This document shows positions 51,862-59,778 of a stretch of DNA of 64,000 nucleotides, piece after piece (position 1 is the stretch's first letter; each line of letters starts with the position of its first letter). The notes beneath the pieces are model-generated. The model made no database searches. It was not told the DNA's origin and saw only the letters and a program-made list of their open reading frames with translations. The position numbers and the translations under genes are program-made. Source of the stretch: Gemmata palustris (GTDB taxonomy: Bacteria > Planctomycetota > Planctomycetia > Gemmatales > Gemmataceae); NCBI RefSeq assembly GCF_017939745.1, contig NZ_JAGKQQ010000002.1:682001-746000 (forward strand), written 5' to 3'.

Positions 51862-52662
51862 CTAATCGCTTTCGGAATACACGACGACCTTTGCTGTTCG
51901 TCGAATCACGTTGAGTAAGGAATCGAGTTCCTCAGCTCGGTAGAACTCGGCGTGCTTCTCGCGAAGCAATTTCTCCACGATTTGAGGGGTTTCCGTCTCA
52001 CCTGGAGGGAATTCCCCGACGATGACCAGTTGATTACCGACCGTGTGGATCAACTCGCTTTCCAGTTGATAGCGGCCTGCACGAGAGATCAGCTCAGTTG
52101 CCGTGTCGCGGGGAAATTGAACCGGTTGAATGAGCGTCAGCTTGCCATTCTGATACCCGTAAGGCAACATCAGGCTGCTTCGGATCTTCGGCAAATGCAC
52201 CTCAACATCGTGCATCACCAGCGGCTTGAATTCGGGCTTCGAGAACTCCTCTTCGAGAACCTCTTTCAGCCCACGTTTGCGGTTTGGAGCGGGCTGCGGC
52301 TCCACGAGTTCCTCAAACAACTGAAAAAATTGGACCCCCGGGACGCTCACCGACACCTTACGCGGGTCCGTGATGAGTAGATCGTTAGCTTCTTGACCAA
52401 TGAATTTGCGTAGATCCGCAACATCGCGGAAGCTCTTCGACGCTTGTCGGATGCGTGTCTCAAAGGAGGACACGAGCCGAGTGTACTGTTTCAGCGAGAT
52501 GTGGTTCTTGCCGAAAAACCTGTGAATTCGGCCAACGCGACGATTCGTTTTGACGTCAAAATAACCCGTGGCAGGGCAATACAGGAGCACCCCGACATTG
52601 GCGCCCTCAAGACGCCCGAAATCGGGGCAGTATTGGATCACGGAGTAGTAGCCGGGAATCAC
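51862..52662 (-). CDS. DUF3037-like partner of HipA-family kinase
   Basis: A 266-residue protein (GTG start) beginning MIPGYYSVIQYCPDFGRLEG and continuing ANVGVLLYCPATGYFDVK, the hallmark of DUF3037. The function is unknown, but the family is regularly encoded with a small HipA-like kinase, as here: the start overlaps the stop of the kinase gene by four bases. It may act as antitoxin or adaptor. Confidence 0.8.
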   Translation of the reverse strand: MIPGYYSVIQYCPDFGRLEGANVGVLLYCPATGYFDVKTNRRVGRIHRFFGKNHISLKQYTRLVSSFETRIRQASKSFRDVADLRKFIGQEANDLLITDPRKVSVSVPGVQFFQLFEELVEPQPAPNRKRGLKEVLEEEFSKPEFKPLVMHDVEVHLPKIRSSLMLPYGYQNGKLTLIQPVQFPRDTATELISRAGRYQLESELIHTVGNQLVIVGEFPPGETETPQIVEKLLREKHAEFYRAEELDSLLNVIRRTAKVVVYSESD

Positions 52663-53507
52663 GGGTTATCCCCCGACCGTTGTTGGTCATCAAAGAGATC
52701 CGCTGCCGGGAAATCGACACGAATAATTCGCTCAAGCAAATGTATACGACCGTATATCATGTCGCCCAAAGCATTTCGATGCCCGTTGGCCAACCACGCC
52801 TCGGGCACTCGCTCGATGATCGCATCGATTTGTGCCCTCGAACATGATTGTACTGCACGAACCGCTTGAAGGGCGTGTTCGCGACGGGCCAACCCAGCAA
52901 ATTCAGGGAAGTAGCCGTACAGTGTGTCTGCGGTCGCCGCGCGTCTGAGGTAGGCGGGAGTCAAATCCGCTAGGCACTTGAAACAGCACCCGTGGTCGAG
53001 AGACGTTAGGTAGTATTGATCATCGAAATCGGCAGCACGTTCAAGAAACACGTTTCTCGCGGCACGCCACTCGGGGGCGGTTTCTGTCCTCGGTCGAAAG
53101 CGGTCACAGTTCAGTGTCCAGGTATCAAAGACAACAAGGCGTGCCAAGTCGATCGGGTTGAGTACGCGGGTAAGCACTGACCGGCTACCGGACCAGTCCA
53201 TCCCGTCAAGTTTTCGAGTAATAAAGCCGTGGCCGGGCACAAACTCATTTCCGTCTGCGAGTTCGATGGGGGCATGAAGCGGTATTTCGATTACTGCGTA
53301 TTCTGGTGTGCGGAGCCCGACGATACGGGCTAGCTCGATCCCCACCAGTTCGCACGCTAAATCGTGAGGACAGCCTTTTTGGGACAGCACCTTCAAAAAT
53401 CCCTCACCAACATCTGTTTCAACAACGACTGGTAGGGAATTACTGGATAGCCTGCGTTTTTGATAGCGAAGGGCGGTCGGCGACCGCGAGGGAGTGCTTG
53501 ATGACAT
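52659..53507 (-). CDS. HipA-family kinase-like protein
   Basis: A 282-residue protein with kinase features of the HipA_2 type: FLKVLSQKG with the ATP-binding Lys, DTWTLNCDRF carrying the catalytic Asn-x-Asp-Arg, and SLDHGCCF as the metal-binding Asp motif. Typical HipA (about 440 residues) has an N-terminal domain that is absent here. HipA kinases phosphorylate translation factors or other proteins. It is the first gene of a two-gene unit with the DUF3037-like protein. Confidence 0.8.
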   Translation of the reverse strand: MSSSTPSRSPTALRYQKRRLSSNSLPVVVETDVGEGFLKVLSQKGCPHDLACELVGIELARIVGLRTPEYAVIEIPLHAPIELADGNEFVPGHGFITRKLDGMDWSGSRSVLTRVLNPIDLARLVVFDTWTLNCDRFRPRTETAPEWRAARNVFLERAADFDDQYYLTSLDHGCCFKCLADLTPAYLRRAATADTLYGYFPEFAGLARREHALQAVRAVQSCSRAQIDAIIERVPEAWLANGHRNALGDMIYGRIHLLERIIRVDFPAADLFDDQQRSGDNP

Positions 53508-53860
53508 TGGACGCCGAGCTCACACAGAGAGGCAGTGCGATGGAGGCCGTCTGACCACATCATTTGCTCGTGTCATTACTAGTGCGACTATTAACAAAGT
53601 CGAGACGAGGATTCAATTCGCAACAGTACGCCGCGCCCGCCGCGATGCTGAATTGCCGTGGGAGGGTCGCCATGAGGTGCCAAAATGAGTCACGGCCGCT
53701 TCCTTAGCGGAGGCAATTGCGGCAATGGTTCGTGTCTCGGTTGCACTTCGGCCAATGGCACCACGGCCCGAAATTGCCGATAACAAGCCGTCAATGCCTT
53801 CCGCCTCGTGAACGGCGACCGTCTCTTGACGCATCTACCAAGACAGGCTAAATAGATGGG
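53508..53860. other. Gap between HipA-like and PadR genes
   Basis: There are 353 bases without a supportable gene. The part near 53472-53490, at the gene start, contains a stretch like the dispersed GCGACCGCGAGGGAG repeat. It should contain the divergent promoters of the hipA-like and padR genes; I could not place them. Confidence 0.4.
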
Positions 53861-54205
53861 ATGGAACCCATCAGCGGTGATGCACTCCGGGGGCACCTGG
53901 AGACGATGGCACTGGCGTCGCTCGAGAAGGGCGAGGCGCACGGGTTCGAGATCCTGCGCCGCTTGACCGAGGCCGGGAGCGGGGCGTTGCGGCTCAAGGA
54001 AGGGTCGCTGTACCCCGCGCTCTACCGGCTCGAGAAGGCCGGGCTCATCACGAGCGCGTGGGAAGACGAGTCGGCCCCGCGGCGCGGTCCGCGGAAGCGT
54101 GTGTACCGCCTTACGAAGCAGGGCGTGAAGCGTCTGGTAGCGGGGCGGGCGGAGTGGCAACAGTTCGTGCGTGTCGTCGGAACGATACTGGGGGCACCGG
54201 CATGA
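53861..54205 (+). CDS. PadR-family transcriptional regulator
   Basis: A 114-residue winged-helix protein with the PadR pattern: ALASLEKGEAHGFEILRRL, RLKEGSLYPALYRLEKAGLI and KRVYRLTKQGVKRL. PadR proteins usually repress a linked membrane protein gene, and the next gene overlaps by four bases and encodes one. It has no cognate DNA site I can see. Confidence 0.9.
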   Translation: MEPISGDALRGHLETMALASLEKGEAHGFEILRRLTEAGSGALRLKEGSLYPALYRLEKAGLITSAWEDESAPRRGPRKRVYRLTKQGVKRLVAGRAEWQQFVRVVGTILGAPA

Positions 54206-55005
54206 ACGAGTTCATGGTGCTGGTCGAGCGGGCGGTGCGTCCGGTGCAAGCCGGCCCGAAGAAGTTGACCCGGATGCGTGAGGAACTGCTCGCCCACCTG
54301 ATGGCGATCCACGAGGAAGAACTGGCCCGCCTCGGCGACGAGTCCGCGGCGCGGGCCGAGGCGATCCGGCGGTTCGGCGACCCGGAGTCGCTGACGGCCG
54401 AGTTGCAGCAATCGGTCAAGTGGAACGACCGCATCGACGCTCGGCTGAACCGCATGTACGGGTGGCGTCCGGGCGAGTCGGCGACGCGGTACTCGGCGCG
54501 GCTGGCGCTCCTCCTCACGCTCGTTATCCTGCCGTGGCTACCGTTCGCGTTGGTGACGGCGGGACTGCGTCGGCCGCACGACGAGACGGTGCCGACGACC
54601 GCGGCGATCCTACGCTTGTTCGGCGGCGTGCTGGTGTTCGCACCGCTCTGCGTGTTCGTGCTCAGTATGCTCTCGATCCGCATCCGGGACGCGATGTTCG
54701 GCGCGTTCGGCACGCCGCGGTCGTGGCGGCGGGTCGCGGGCCTCGCGGGGCTGTCGCTGCTGGCGTTCCCGGTCCTCGGGTTGCTGTTCTTCCAGGTCAG
54801 CTTGGGCAACATCGACGTGATGGCGGATCAGTTGACGACGCCCACTTCCCTCGTGGCGTCGGCCGTCGGGTACCTGTTCGTGCCTCTGTACTTGGTGTGG
54901 TTCGTGTGGAAAGCCGGCCCGGGCCAAATCCGGTACGTCGAGTGGGCCTCCCTCGACATCGGACCGCAGCTCCCGAGCGGTGTGGATGGCGAGACCGCGG
55001 CGTGA
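54202..55005 (+). CDS. Membrane protein paired with PadR (permease-prefix type)
   Basis: A 267-residue protein. The soluble N-terminal helical part (about 1-75: VRPVQAGPKKLTRMREELL, AEAIRRFGDPESLTAELQ) resembles the permease-prefix domain found before FtsX-like permeases. About four membrane segments follow (LALLLTLVILPWLPFALV; GGVLVFAPLCVFVLSML; LSLLAFPVLGLLFFQVSL; YLFVPLYLVWFVW). No permease core is present. Overlap with padR shows coupling. Confidence 0.8.
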   Translation: MNEFMVLVERAVRPVQAGPKKLTRMREELLAHLMAIHEEELARLGDESAARAEAIRRFGDPESLTAELQQSVKWNDRIDARLNRMYGWRPGESATRYSARLALLLTLVILPWLPFALVTAGLRRPHDETVPTTAAILRLFGGVLVFAPLCVFVLSMLSIRIRDAMFGAFGTPRSWRRVAGLAGLSLLAFPVLGLLFFQVSLGNIDVMADQLTTPTSLVASAVGYLFVPLYLVWFVWKAGPGQIRYVEWASLDIGPQLPSGVDGETAA

Positions 55006-55324
55006 TACCCGGGTCGGCTCGTTCCGGTCTGTTTTCGACCGGCTTCCAGGCCGCACAGGAAGCCGCGTACTGCTTCCCGTCCAACCCCTTCACCTTCGGC
55101 GGATCGGGATCGGGCTCCGGCTCTGGCTCAGGTGGTGCAGTTGCACCACCTGCCTTTAGGTCTCGCACAACGGTGGAGTGGTCCACCCCCACCACGTCCG
55201 CGATCGCCCGCGTGCTCAGCCCCTTCTCACGCAACCGCCGCACACGCTCGGCACGCTGCATCCGATCCTCGTGTCGGCGGTCGTCGTTGAGCAGCTGAGC
55301 GAGAATGTTGTAGCGCGGCGGCAA
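55006..55324 (-). pseudogene. ParB-like/HTH gene remnant
   Basis: An open frame without a start reads YNILAQLLNDDRRHEDRMQR, RVRRLREKGLSTRAIADVVG, DHSTVVRDL and ends in a VKGLDGKQYAA motif, as in ParB-type phage and plasmid proteins with a HTH. A TAA precedes the first possible start and the 3' end runs into the convergent membrane-protein gene. Both ends are therefore missing. It is a broken relative of the ParB-like family. Confidence 0.6.
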
Positions 55325-55657
55325 TTACGGCAATCGGGGGTGTAGATGATCTGCAACTGCTTCCCGTTCCTCGCCAGAGCCGCTTCACTGTCACGTAGAT
55401 GTCAGTACCGAGCCGTGTGCCCCTTACCCCACTCCCTGTCTCACTGAAGTCGTCACTTCAGTAGCCGCACGCATCCACTTAAACCACCGGGAATCGTGTA
55501 GCCCCCGGTCCCGGTGAGGACCGCTCGCAACGTTGATCCACGCGGTCCAAAAATCCAGATTATTTGGAAACCGGGTGGTGCTCGCCCCTCCCGGATTTTT
55601 CAGGTTCATCCCGACAACGTCACGAGCCCACCCCTTAACCCCCACGGCTTCGCGGCC

Positions 55658-55690
55658 GGCTCATTTTCTGGACAGTCCAGAAAATGAGCC
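55658..55690. repeat. Variable-core hairpin, unit B
   Basis: The arms 55658-55673 and 55675-55690 are exact reverse complements around one central base. The flanks match those of the unit at 55805, but the stem sequence is different. Confidence 0.75.
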
Positions 55691-55804
55691 CGATCAGCCC
55701 CATCCCCGTCGTAGCAGCGTAGCGAAGCCACGTCGTCGCGGCTATTTCGTGTCTATCCCGAAAACGTCGCCGAACCGCCCCTTACCCCACCCCCGTCGCT
55801 CACG

Positions 55805-55843
55805 CCCGACTGTTTCTTGCGTTGAACGCAAGAAACAGTCGGG
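55805..55843. repeat. Variable-core hairpin, unit C
   Basis: The arms 55805-55823 and 55825-55843 are exact reverse complements around one central base. The left flank ends in GTCGCTCACG and the right flank continues GATCGGCCCCATCCCC, parallel to unit B. Confidence 0.75.
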
Positions 55844-55927
55844 ATCGGCCCCATCCCCACTGTCGCAGCGGGACGGAATTTCTAGGGACTGTCGCAAATG
55901 CTTCAGTGGAGCACCACCTGCCCCAGC

Positions 55928-55943
55928 GTGGTCGCGTGACTAC
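55928..55943. promoter_or_regulatory. Dispersed palindrome, degenerate site 5
   Basis: GTGGTCGCGTGACTAC differs from the palindrome core at two positions. It overlaps the stop region of the minus-strand sigma-like gene. Confidence 0.4.
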
Positions 55944-56491
55944 AGGCCGAGTGTGGCCATTGCTCGCTCGCGGGCGGTTTTGACCTGATGAATGGAAAGC
56001 CCAACCAGTTTCCCAATTTTACTCGGCTCGTCGGGTGTACCGTCCAAACCAAACGACCTCTCAACGACGATGCGTTCCACGACGGACAGTTCGCCGACCC
56101 ACTCGCTGACGCCTGGGGGCAACTCAACGGGCTCGCGGGCCGGAACGAGAACGAGCGTGTCGTCGCCGTCCTCGTCCACTTGAACCGGCTGCCGATCAAG
56201 TTGGCGTTTCTGCTGACCCGCTTCCCGAAAGATCGCTCGCTGGACCGCGGTCCAAGCGTAGGTGCGGAAGATCGCGCCGCCGTTCGGGGACCACGCCAGT
56301 ACGCACCGCCACAGCGTGTACAACCCGACACTCGCCACGTCATCCGGTTCGACGCCCGCGGGCATCTTCACCTTCCAGACCTGTCGCCACACTTGAACCT
56401 TGTATCTGGTCACCAGTTGGTCGGCCGCGTCACGGTCGCCGGCCTGGGCACGCAGAGCCAGTTCCGCATCGGATGGTTGGGGAGCACGCAT
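55940..56491 (-). CDS. Sigma-70-like factor of the element
   Basis: A 183-residue protein with sigma region 2-like sequence (ADQLVTRYKVQVWRQVWKV; DDVASVGLYTLWRCVLAW; FRTYAWTAVQRAIFREAG) and a C-terminal region 4-like HTH (EPSKIGKLVGLSIHQVKTAR). It resembles ECF or phage-type sigma factors. Palindrome site 6 lies about 97 bases upstream of its ATG, so it may drive element genes under the control of the site-binding protein. Confidence 0.75.
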   Translation of the reverse strand: MRAPQPSDAELALRAQAGDRDAADQLVTRYKVQVWRQVWKVKMPAGVEPDDVASVGLYTLWRCVLAWSPNGGAIFRTYAWTAVQRAIFREAGQQKRQLDRQPVQVDEDGDDTLVLVPAREPVELPPGVSEWVGELSVVERIVVERSFGLDGTPDEPSKIGKLVGLSIHQVKTARERAMATLGL

Positions 56492-56587
56492 GGGATGAGC
56501 CGGGGAGGTGGGGTGGCTGTGGGAGCCATTTTACACGGCGTGTGGACTGGCGTTCAATGCGAGCCGAGTGGAAATGTGGGAGCCGGG

Positions 56588-56607
56588 AAGTGGTCGCGCG
56601 ACCACTT
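56588..56607. promoter_or_regulatory. Dispersed palindrome, site 6
   Basis: A perfect AAGTGGTCGCGCGACCACTT between the excisionase-like gene stop (56685) and the sigma-like gene start (56491), both on the minus strand. Confidence 0.8.
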
Positions 56608-56684
56608 GGTCGAAAAAGAGGAGGAGGTCGAGGGAGGGTATTCGGAAAGAGAAGTGACGGACTCATGTGCGTCGAACTGGTGGT

Positions 56685-56897
56685 TCAGATGTTCGGTAGG
56701 CCGCGGGACGTGAGGAGCTTGTTAACGTCTGACTTCATGTAGTACGTCATCTTCTTCGTGGGCTTGTAGCCCGTGATCTCGCCGTCCACCGTCCAGCGGC
56801 GGATTGTGTTCCGCTGCACGCCGAACAGCCGGGCCACTTTGCGAATGTCCATCCAGCGGTCGCCTTTGGGTAGCGGGATCAGGGGTAATGTCGGCAT
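56685..56897 (-). CDS. xis: Excisionase-like helix-turn-helix protein
   Basis: The ATG at 56897 has GGAGGG seven bases upstream. The 70-residue product is a MerR-type winged helix (MDIRKVARLFGVQRNTIRRW, then GYKPTKKMTYYMKSDVNKLL), matching small excisionases/AlpA-like proteins. It could direct excision by either integrase. It lies upstream of the sigma-like gene on the same strand. The gene symbol is by type only. Confidence 0.7.
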   Translation of the reverse strand: MPTLPLIPLPKGDRWMDIRKVARLFGVQRNTIRRWTVDGEITGYKPTKKMTYYMKSDVNKLLTSRGLPNI

Positions 56898-57132
56898 GTC
56901 GAACCCTCCAACGTGGTAACAGGAAACGAACGCCCCCGGGGCCACTCACTCGGTGACCCGGGCGGGCAAGAAGGTAACGCGCAGGACCGCGAAAAGGGAA
57001 GGCGCGTTGAAGTGATGGGTACAGGGGTGGGTCGGGTGAGGTGGGGATAACCCGAAAAGTGAACTCGCTCAGGCCGAGCAACGCCAGCGAAGAGTAAGGG
57101 CCGTCACGTCGTTTTGGCCCCAGTGCAGGACG

Positions 57133-57339
57133 TCACTTCTTTTCTGCCTCAACACGATCAAGGAACTCGAGGATGGCGGTGAGCCCAACGGCCGCACGGT
57201 CGGGGGTAACCCGTTGCGATTTGAGGAACCGCTGGAGCCGCTCTTCGGTTTCGTCGTCGAGCGTGATGAAGATCGTGTGCCGCTTCTTCTTCTCGGTCGC
57301 GGACGCTTTCGAGCTTGGTTTTTTTGCCATGCTGACCAT
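57133..57339 (-). CDS. Ribbon-helix-helix-like small protein
   Basis: A 68-residue protein starting at 57339 with GGAG about seven bases upstream. A basic Lys/Ser-rich N-terminus is followed by HTIFITLDDETEERLQRFL and AVGLTAILEFLDRVEAEKK, a strand-helix-helix pattern like CopG/RHH repressors. It lies 111 bases before the small plus-strand gene cluster and may repress it. Confidence 0.6.
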   Translation of the reverse strand: MVSMAKKPSSKASATEKKKRHTIFITLDDETEERLQRFLKSQRVTPDRAAVGLTAILEFLDRVEAEKK

Positions 57340-57508
57340 GCTAACGCTCCATTAAAGTCTTGCCACACAAGTATTCGCACTTCGTCTAGCAAATTCAATC
57401 TACGCTGATGAGATTTCATTGCAAGCAATATTGACATGCAAGCAATTCGACATTACATTGCCACCAGTGGTGATGGTTGTTCCGGCGGTATCGAACGGAG
57501 GGCTTGAG

Positions 57509-57760
57509 ATGACCCGCAGCGAACTGGACCGCGAGTTCCTCGGCAGCGAGTGGGAGATCGGCCACAGCTACGGCTCGGAGGGGCCGGGCTGGGTGGCCGC
57601 GGTGACCCTGATCCGCCTGAACCTGGGCCGCGACCTGACCGCCCGGGAGCGGGTACTGTTCGCCGACGGGTGGCGGGCCGGGTGCCGCGACCGGGCGGCC
57701 TGGAAGGAAGACATGCGGGTGCGGGCCGACGAACTTGCCCTCGCGGACATCCCGTTCTGA
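57509..57760 (+). CDS. Small element protein, unknown function
   Basis: An 83-residue protein from the ATG at 57509 (MTRSELDREFLGSEWEIGHS). It is acidic and helical with conserved-looking LNLGRDLTARERVLFADGWR. It opens a cluster of seven very short plus-strand genes (57509-59658) with close spacing. Confidence 0.55.
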   Translation: MTRSELDREFLGSEWEIGHSYGSEGPGWVAAVTLIRLNLGRDLTARERVLFADGWRAGCRDRAAWKEDMRVRADELALADIPF

Positions 57761-57811
57761 TCCCACACCCGGACCGGGTTCACCGCCCGGTCCATTTCGA
57801 GGAATCGCCCG

Positions 57812-58153
57812 ATGACCGCGACCTACACGGACCTGCTGCCGAAGCACGAAGGCCCGCAGATGACGCTCCTCTGGAGCCCGGGCATCATCCCCGGGTGCGG
57901 GGTGGTGGAGATCCAGGGCAGGCGGGACGCGACCACCTACGCCGTGGTGGAACTGCCGACCGACTGGAACGGCCGGGCGTTCCGGCTGGAGAAAGTTTCG
58001 GGTGTAGGCACCGACGCCACGGAAGAGGTGTACTCGGTGTTCTGCTCGAGCAACGGGCGGCAGGATCGGTGCGAGTGCCGCGGGTTCACACGCTGGGGTT
58101 TTTGCAAGCACGTCGATGCGATCAACACCATCATCCAAAACCGGTGGCTCTGA
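57812..58153 (+). CDS. SWIM zinc-finger-like small protein
   Basis: A 113-residue protein with a C-terminal CECRGFTRWGFCKHVDAI motif, which fits the SWIM pattern CxC...CxH. SWIM fingers bind nucleic acid or proteins and occur in recombination-related proteins. No other domain is visible. It is the second gene of the small-gene cluster. Confidence 0.7.
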   Translation: MTATYTDLLPKHEGPQMTLLWSPGIIPGCGVVEIQGRRDATTYAVVELPTDWNGRAFRLEKVSGVGTDATEEVYSVFCSSNGRQDRCECRGFTRWGFCKHVDAINTIIQNRWL

Positions 58154-58164
58154 GGACCACGAAC

Positions 58165-58380
58165 ATGGCAGGTCGAATTCCCCGATCCAGAACCACACGC
58201 GGAACCGACGTCAGCCGCTGGCGTCGCTGGCTCCGGCAGTCGTTCGTGGCTCGGGTCCAAGACGGACGCGGCCGGATGCTGGTGAGCCCGATCGAGGCCG
58301 AGCGGCTCATCCTATCCTCGCCCGGCCGGTACACGATCCATTTTGACGACGGTGAATTCCTCGCCGTCCCGACCAACTGA
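58165..58380 (+). CDS. Small basic element protein
   Basis: A 71-residue protein from the ATG at 58165, with GAGG upstream. The first half is very basic (RSRTTRGTDVSRWRRWLRQS), the second half is a small alpha/beta unit (YTIHFDDGEFLAV). Possible nucleic-acid binding; the family is not recognised. Confidence 0.5.
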   Translation: MAGRIPRSRTTRGTDVSRWRRWLRQSFVARVQDGRGRMLVSPIEAERLILSSPGRYTIHFDDGEFLAVPTN

Positions 58381-58411
58381 CCGAACCCTTAACCTATTCC
58401 GAGGACCGATC

Positions 58412-58624
58412 ATGAAGAACGCCACAACAACCAAGGCGACCGTGCAAAGTGGTCGCGGGACCACCCAGCGACCGAACCCGAAGACCAGCCCGAAGCGGCC
58501 CGTGATTGGGGTGGTGTTTATCTGCCCCATGTGCGGCGGCGACGCCACCGTCACGGGTACGGGGCCGAACCGCGAGTTCACCTGTCTCGACTGCACCCGG
58601 TTCACGATCGCCACGGGCGACTGA
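58412..58624 (+). CDS. Small zinc-ribbon-like protein
   Basis: A 70-residue protein with a Thr/Lys-rich N-terminus and a zinc-ribbon pair (CPMCGG and, about 18 residues later, CLDC). It probably binds one zinc. The N-terminal coding region contains a one-mismatch copy of the dispersed palindrome. Confidence 0.6.
   Translation: MKNATTTKATVQSGRGTTQRPNPKTSPKRPVIGVVFICPMCGGDATVTGTGPNREFTCLDCTRFTIATGD
58447..58466. promoter_or_regulatory. Dispersed palindrome, degenerate site 8 in coding sequence
   Basis: AAGTGGTCGCGGGACCACCC: the left arm is exact, and the right arm differs at the centre and at the end. It lies inside the zinc-ribbon gene. Confidence 0.35.
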
Positions 58625-58676
58625 ATCGCACGGCCCCGGCTCCATCCAACTTCCCCCACTCACAAGGAACTTTGCC

Positions 58677-58973
58677 ATGACGACCGAACCGGTCGCGGGG
58701 GCACCCACGCCCGTACCTACCACAACGCCGGACTACGCGAACCTGATCGCGGCCCTGAAGTCGTTCGACGCGGGCGACATTAAGCAGGCCGCCACGGACA
58801 TGATCGAGGGCCTCCAGTGCCTCATCGATCGTGGCTCAATGGGGCCGGAAGACCTCTGGTACAAGGTGGACCGCATCGCCGAGACGCTACGTTTCGCGTG
58901 GATGCTGGAGTTGGGACCGGAGCAGGCGAACGCGATCATCGACCCGCTCAACCGCAACGGGGGCCGGAGATGA
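58677..58973 (+). CDS. Small helical element protein
   Basis: A 98-residue protein from the ATG at 58677; an AAGGAA lies about ten bases upstream. A Pro/Thr-rich N-terminus is followed by helices (YANLIAALKSFDAGDIKQAA, DLWYKVDRIAETLRFAWML). No family is recognised. The stop overlaps the next start (ATGA). Confidence 0.5.
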   Translation: MTTEPVAGAPTPVPTTTPDYANLIAALKSFDAGDIKQAATDMIEGLQCLIDRGSMGPEDLWYKVDRIAETLRFAWMLELGPEQANAIIDPLNRNGGRR

Positions 58974-59248
58974 AACCCAAAGGCAAGGGGACGAACCCGC
59001 TGAAGCTGACGCCGGTCGGGTGCGAGGAAGCGCTACGCACGCTGAAACCCGACCGCCTCTGGTGGCTCGTCAACAACGGGGTCAACGCTCTCGGTGACTC
59101 ACTGGAGAACATGGGCCACGAGAACGCGGAACTGACCGAAATCGAGAACCTGCACACGGACCTACTGGCCGTCGCCGAACTGGTCCGGGTCATCTGGATG
59201 CTCCGCGATCCGCGTCAGGCGACCCGTTCCGGGAGAAATTGGGACTGA
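58970..59248 (+). CDS. Small helical element protein
   Basis: A 92-residue protein (MKPKGKGTNPLKLTPVGCEE; RLWWLVNNGVNALGDSLEN) translated by overlap with the preceding gene. Its helical second half (IENLHTDLLAVAELVRVIWM) resembles the end of the preceding protein, so the two may be diverged relatives by duplication. Function unknown. Confidence 0.5.
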   Translation: MKPKGKGTNPLKLTPVGCEEALRTLKPDRLWWLVNNGVNALGDSLENMGHENAELTEIENLHTDLLAVAELVRVIWMLRDPRQATRSGRNWD

Positions 59249-59286
59249 ACCGACTCCCTCACGCAACACCAAACCAAGAGCTCATC

Positions 59287-59658
59287 ATGGTCACGATTCT
59301 GATGAACCCGACCACGCCCAACGCCTTTGCCTCGTTCTACTCGCTCTCCCCAACCGAGCGGGTAGCCGCCGCGGTTCGGCTCGTCGCCGTGCTGAAGCGG
59401 GAACGCCGCCGGGTCCAGAAGCTCCACTCCAACGCCATCAAACGCGACATCGTGTTCGGCTGCCAGGGCGGGGAGACGGACGACATCCACTGCCACCTGC
59501 TCACCCTCACCGAGTGGGTCATGTGGCTCGAGAGACGCTACGGGTTCACGCCCGTCGAACCTCCCGGTCCACTCCTTACCCACCTCCGATCGGAACGTCG
59601 GGAACAGATCGGGCGAGACGAGCGGCCGAAGGTCGAACGCAGGCCGGGCCGGTTCTGA
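59287..59658 (+). CDS. Small element protein, last of the cluster
   Basis: A 123-residue protein from the ATG at 59287. It is helical (ASFYSLSPTERVAAAVRLVA) with a basic segment (KRERRRVQKLHSN) and a Cys/His-containing turn (DDIHCHLLTLTEWVMWLERR). Unknown function. It ends 120 bases before palindrome site 7. Confidence 0.5.
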   Translation: MVTILMNPTTPNAFASFYSLSPTERVAAAVRLVAVLKRERRRVQKLHSNAIKRDIVFGCQGGETDDIHCHLLTLTEWVMWLERRYGFTPVEPPGPLLTHLRSERREQIGRDERPKVERRPGRF

Positions 59659-59778
59659 AGCAGTGCCGAAGCGATGGGTCGGATAGCGGACTCCGAATGG
59701 CCTCGGAGCGACCCATTCCAGCTCGGTCCGAATTCGCACGGCCTGCTCGGTAAAATTCCGTTGGAGACATGGTTCCAA

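Larger units (their letters stand above)
55325..55939. other. Structured non-coding region with three hairpins
   Basis: There are 615 bases without a supportable gene. It holds hairpins at 55443-55462, 55658-55690 and 55805-55843 inside similar flanking sequence (a CCCCTTA(C)CCC-rich left side and GATC-GCCCCATCCCC right side). The hairpin stems themselves share no sequence. A frame on the minus strand (55424-55645) is not supported. Confidence 0.6.

Noticed and set aside
55424-55645. 73-codon minus-strand frame in the hairpin region
   Set aside because: It runs through repeated flanking sequence, has no ribosome site, and the structured repeats explain the region better.
55443-55843. Hairpin units as integron attC sites or a CRISPR array
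   Set aside because: No integron-type core sites (GTTRRRY) or integron integrase, no regular spacing and no identical repeats, so neither is supported.
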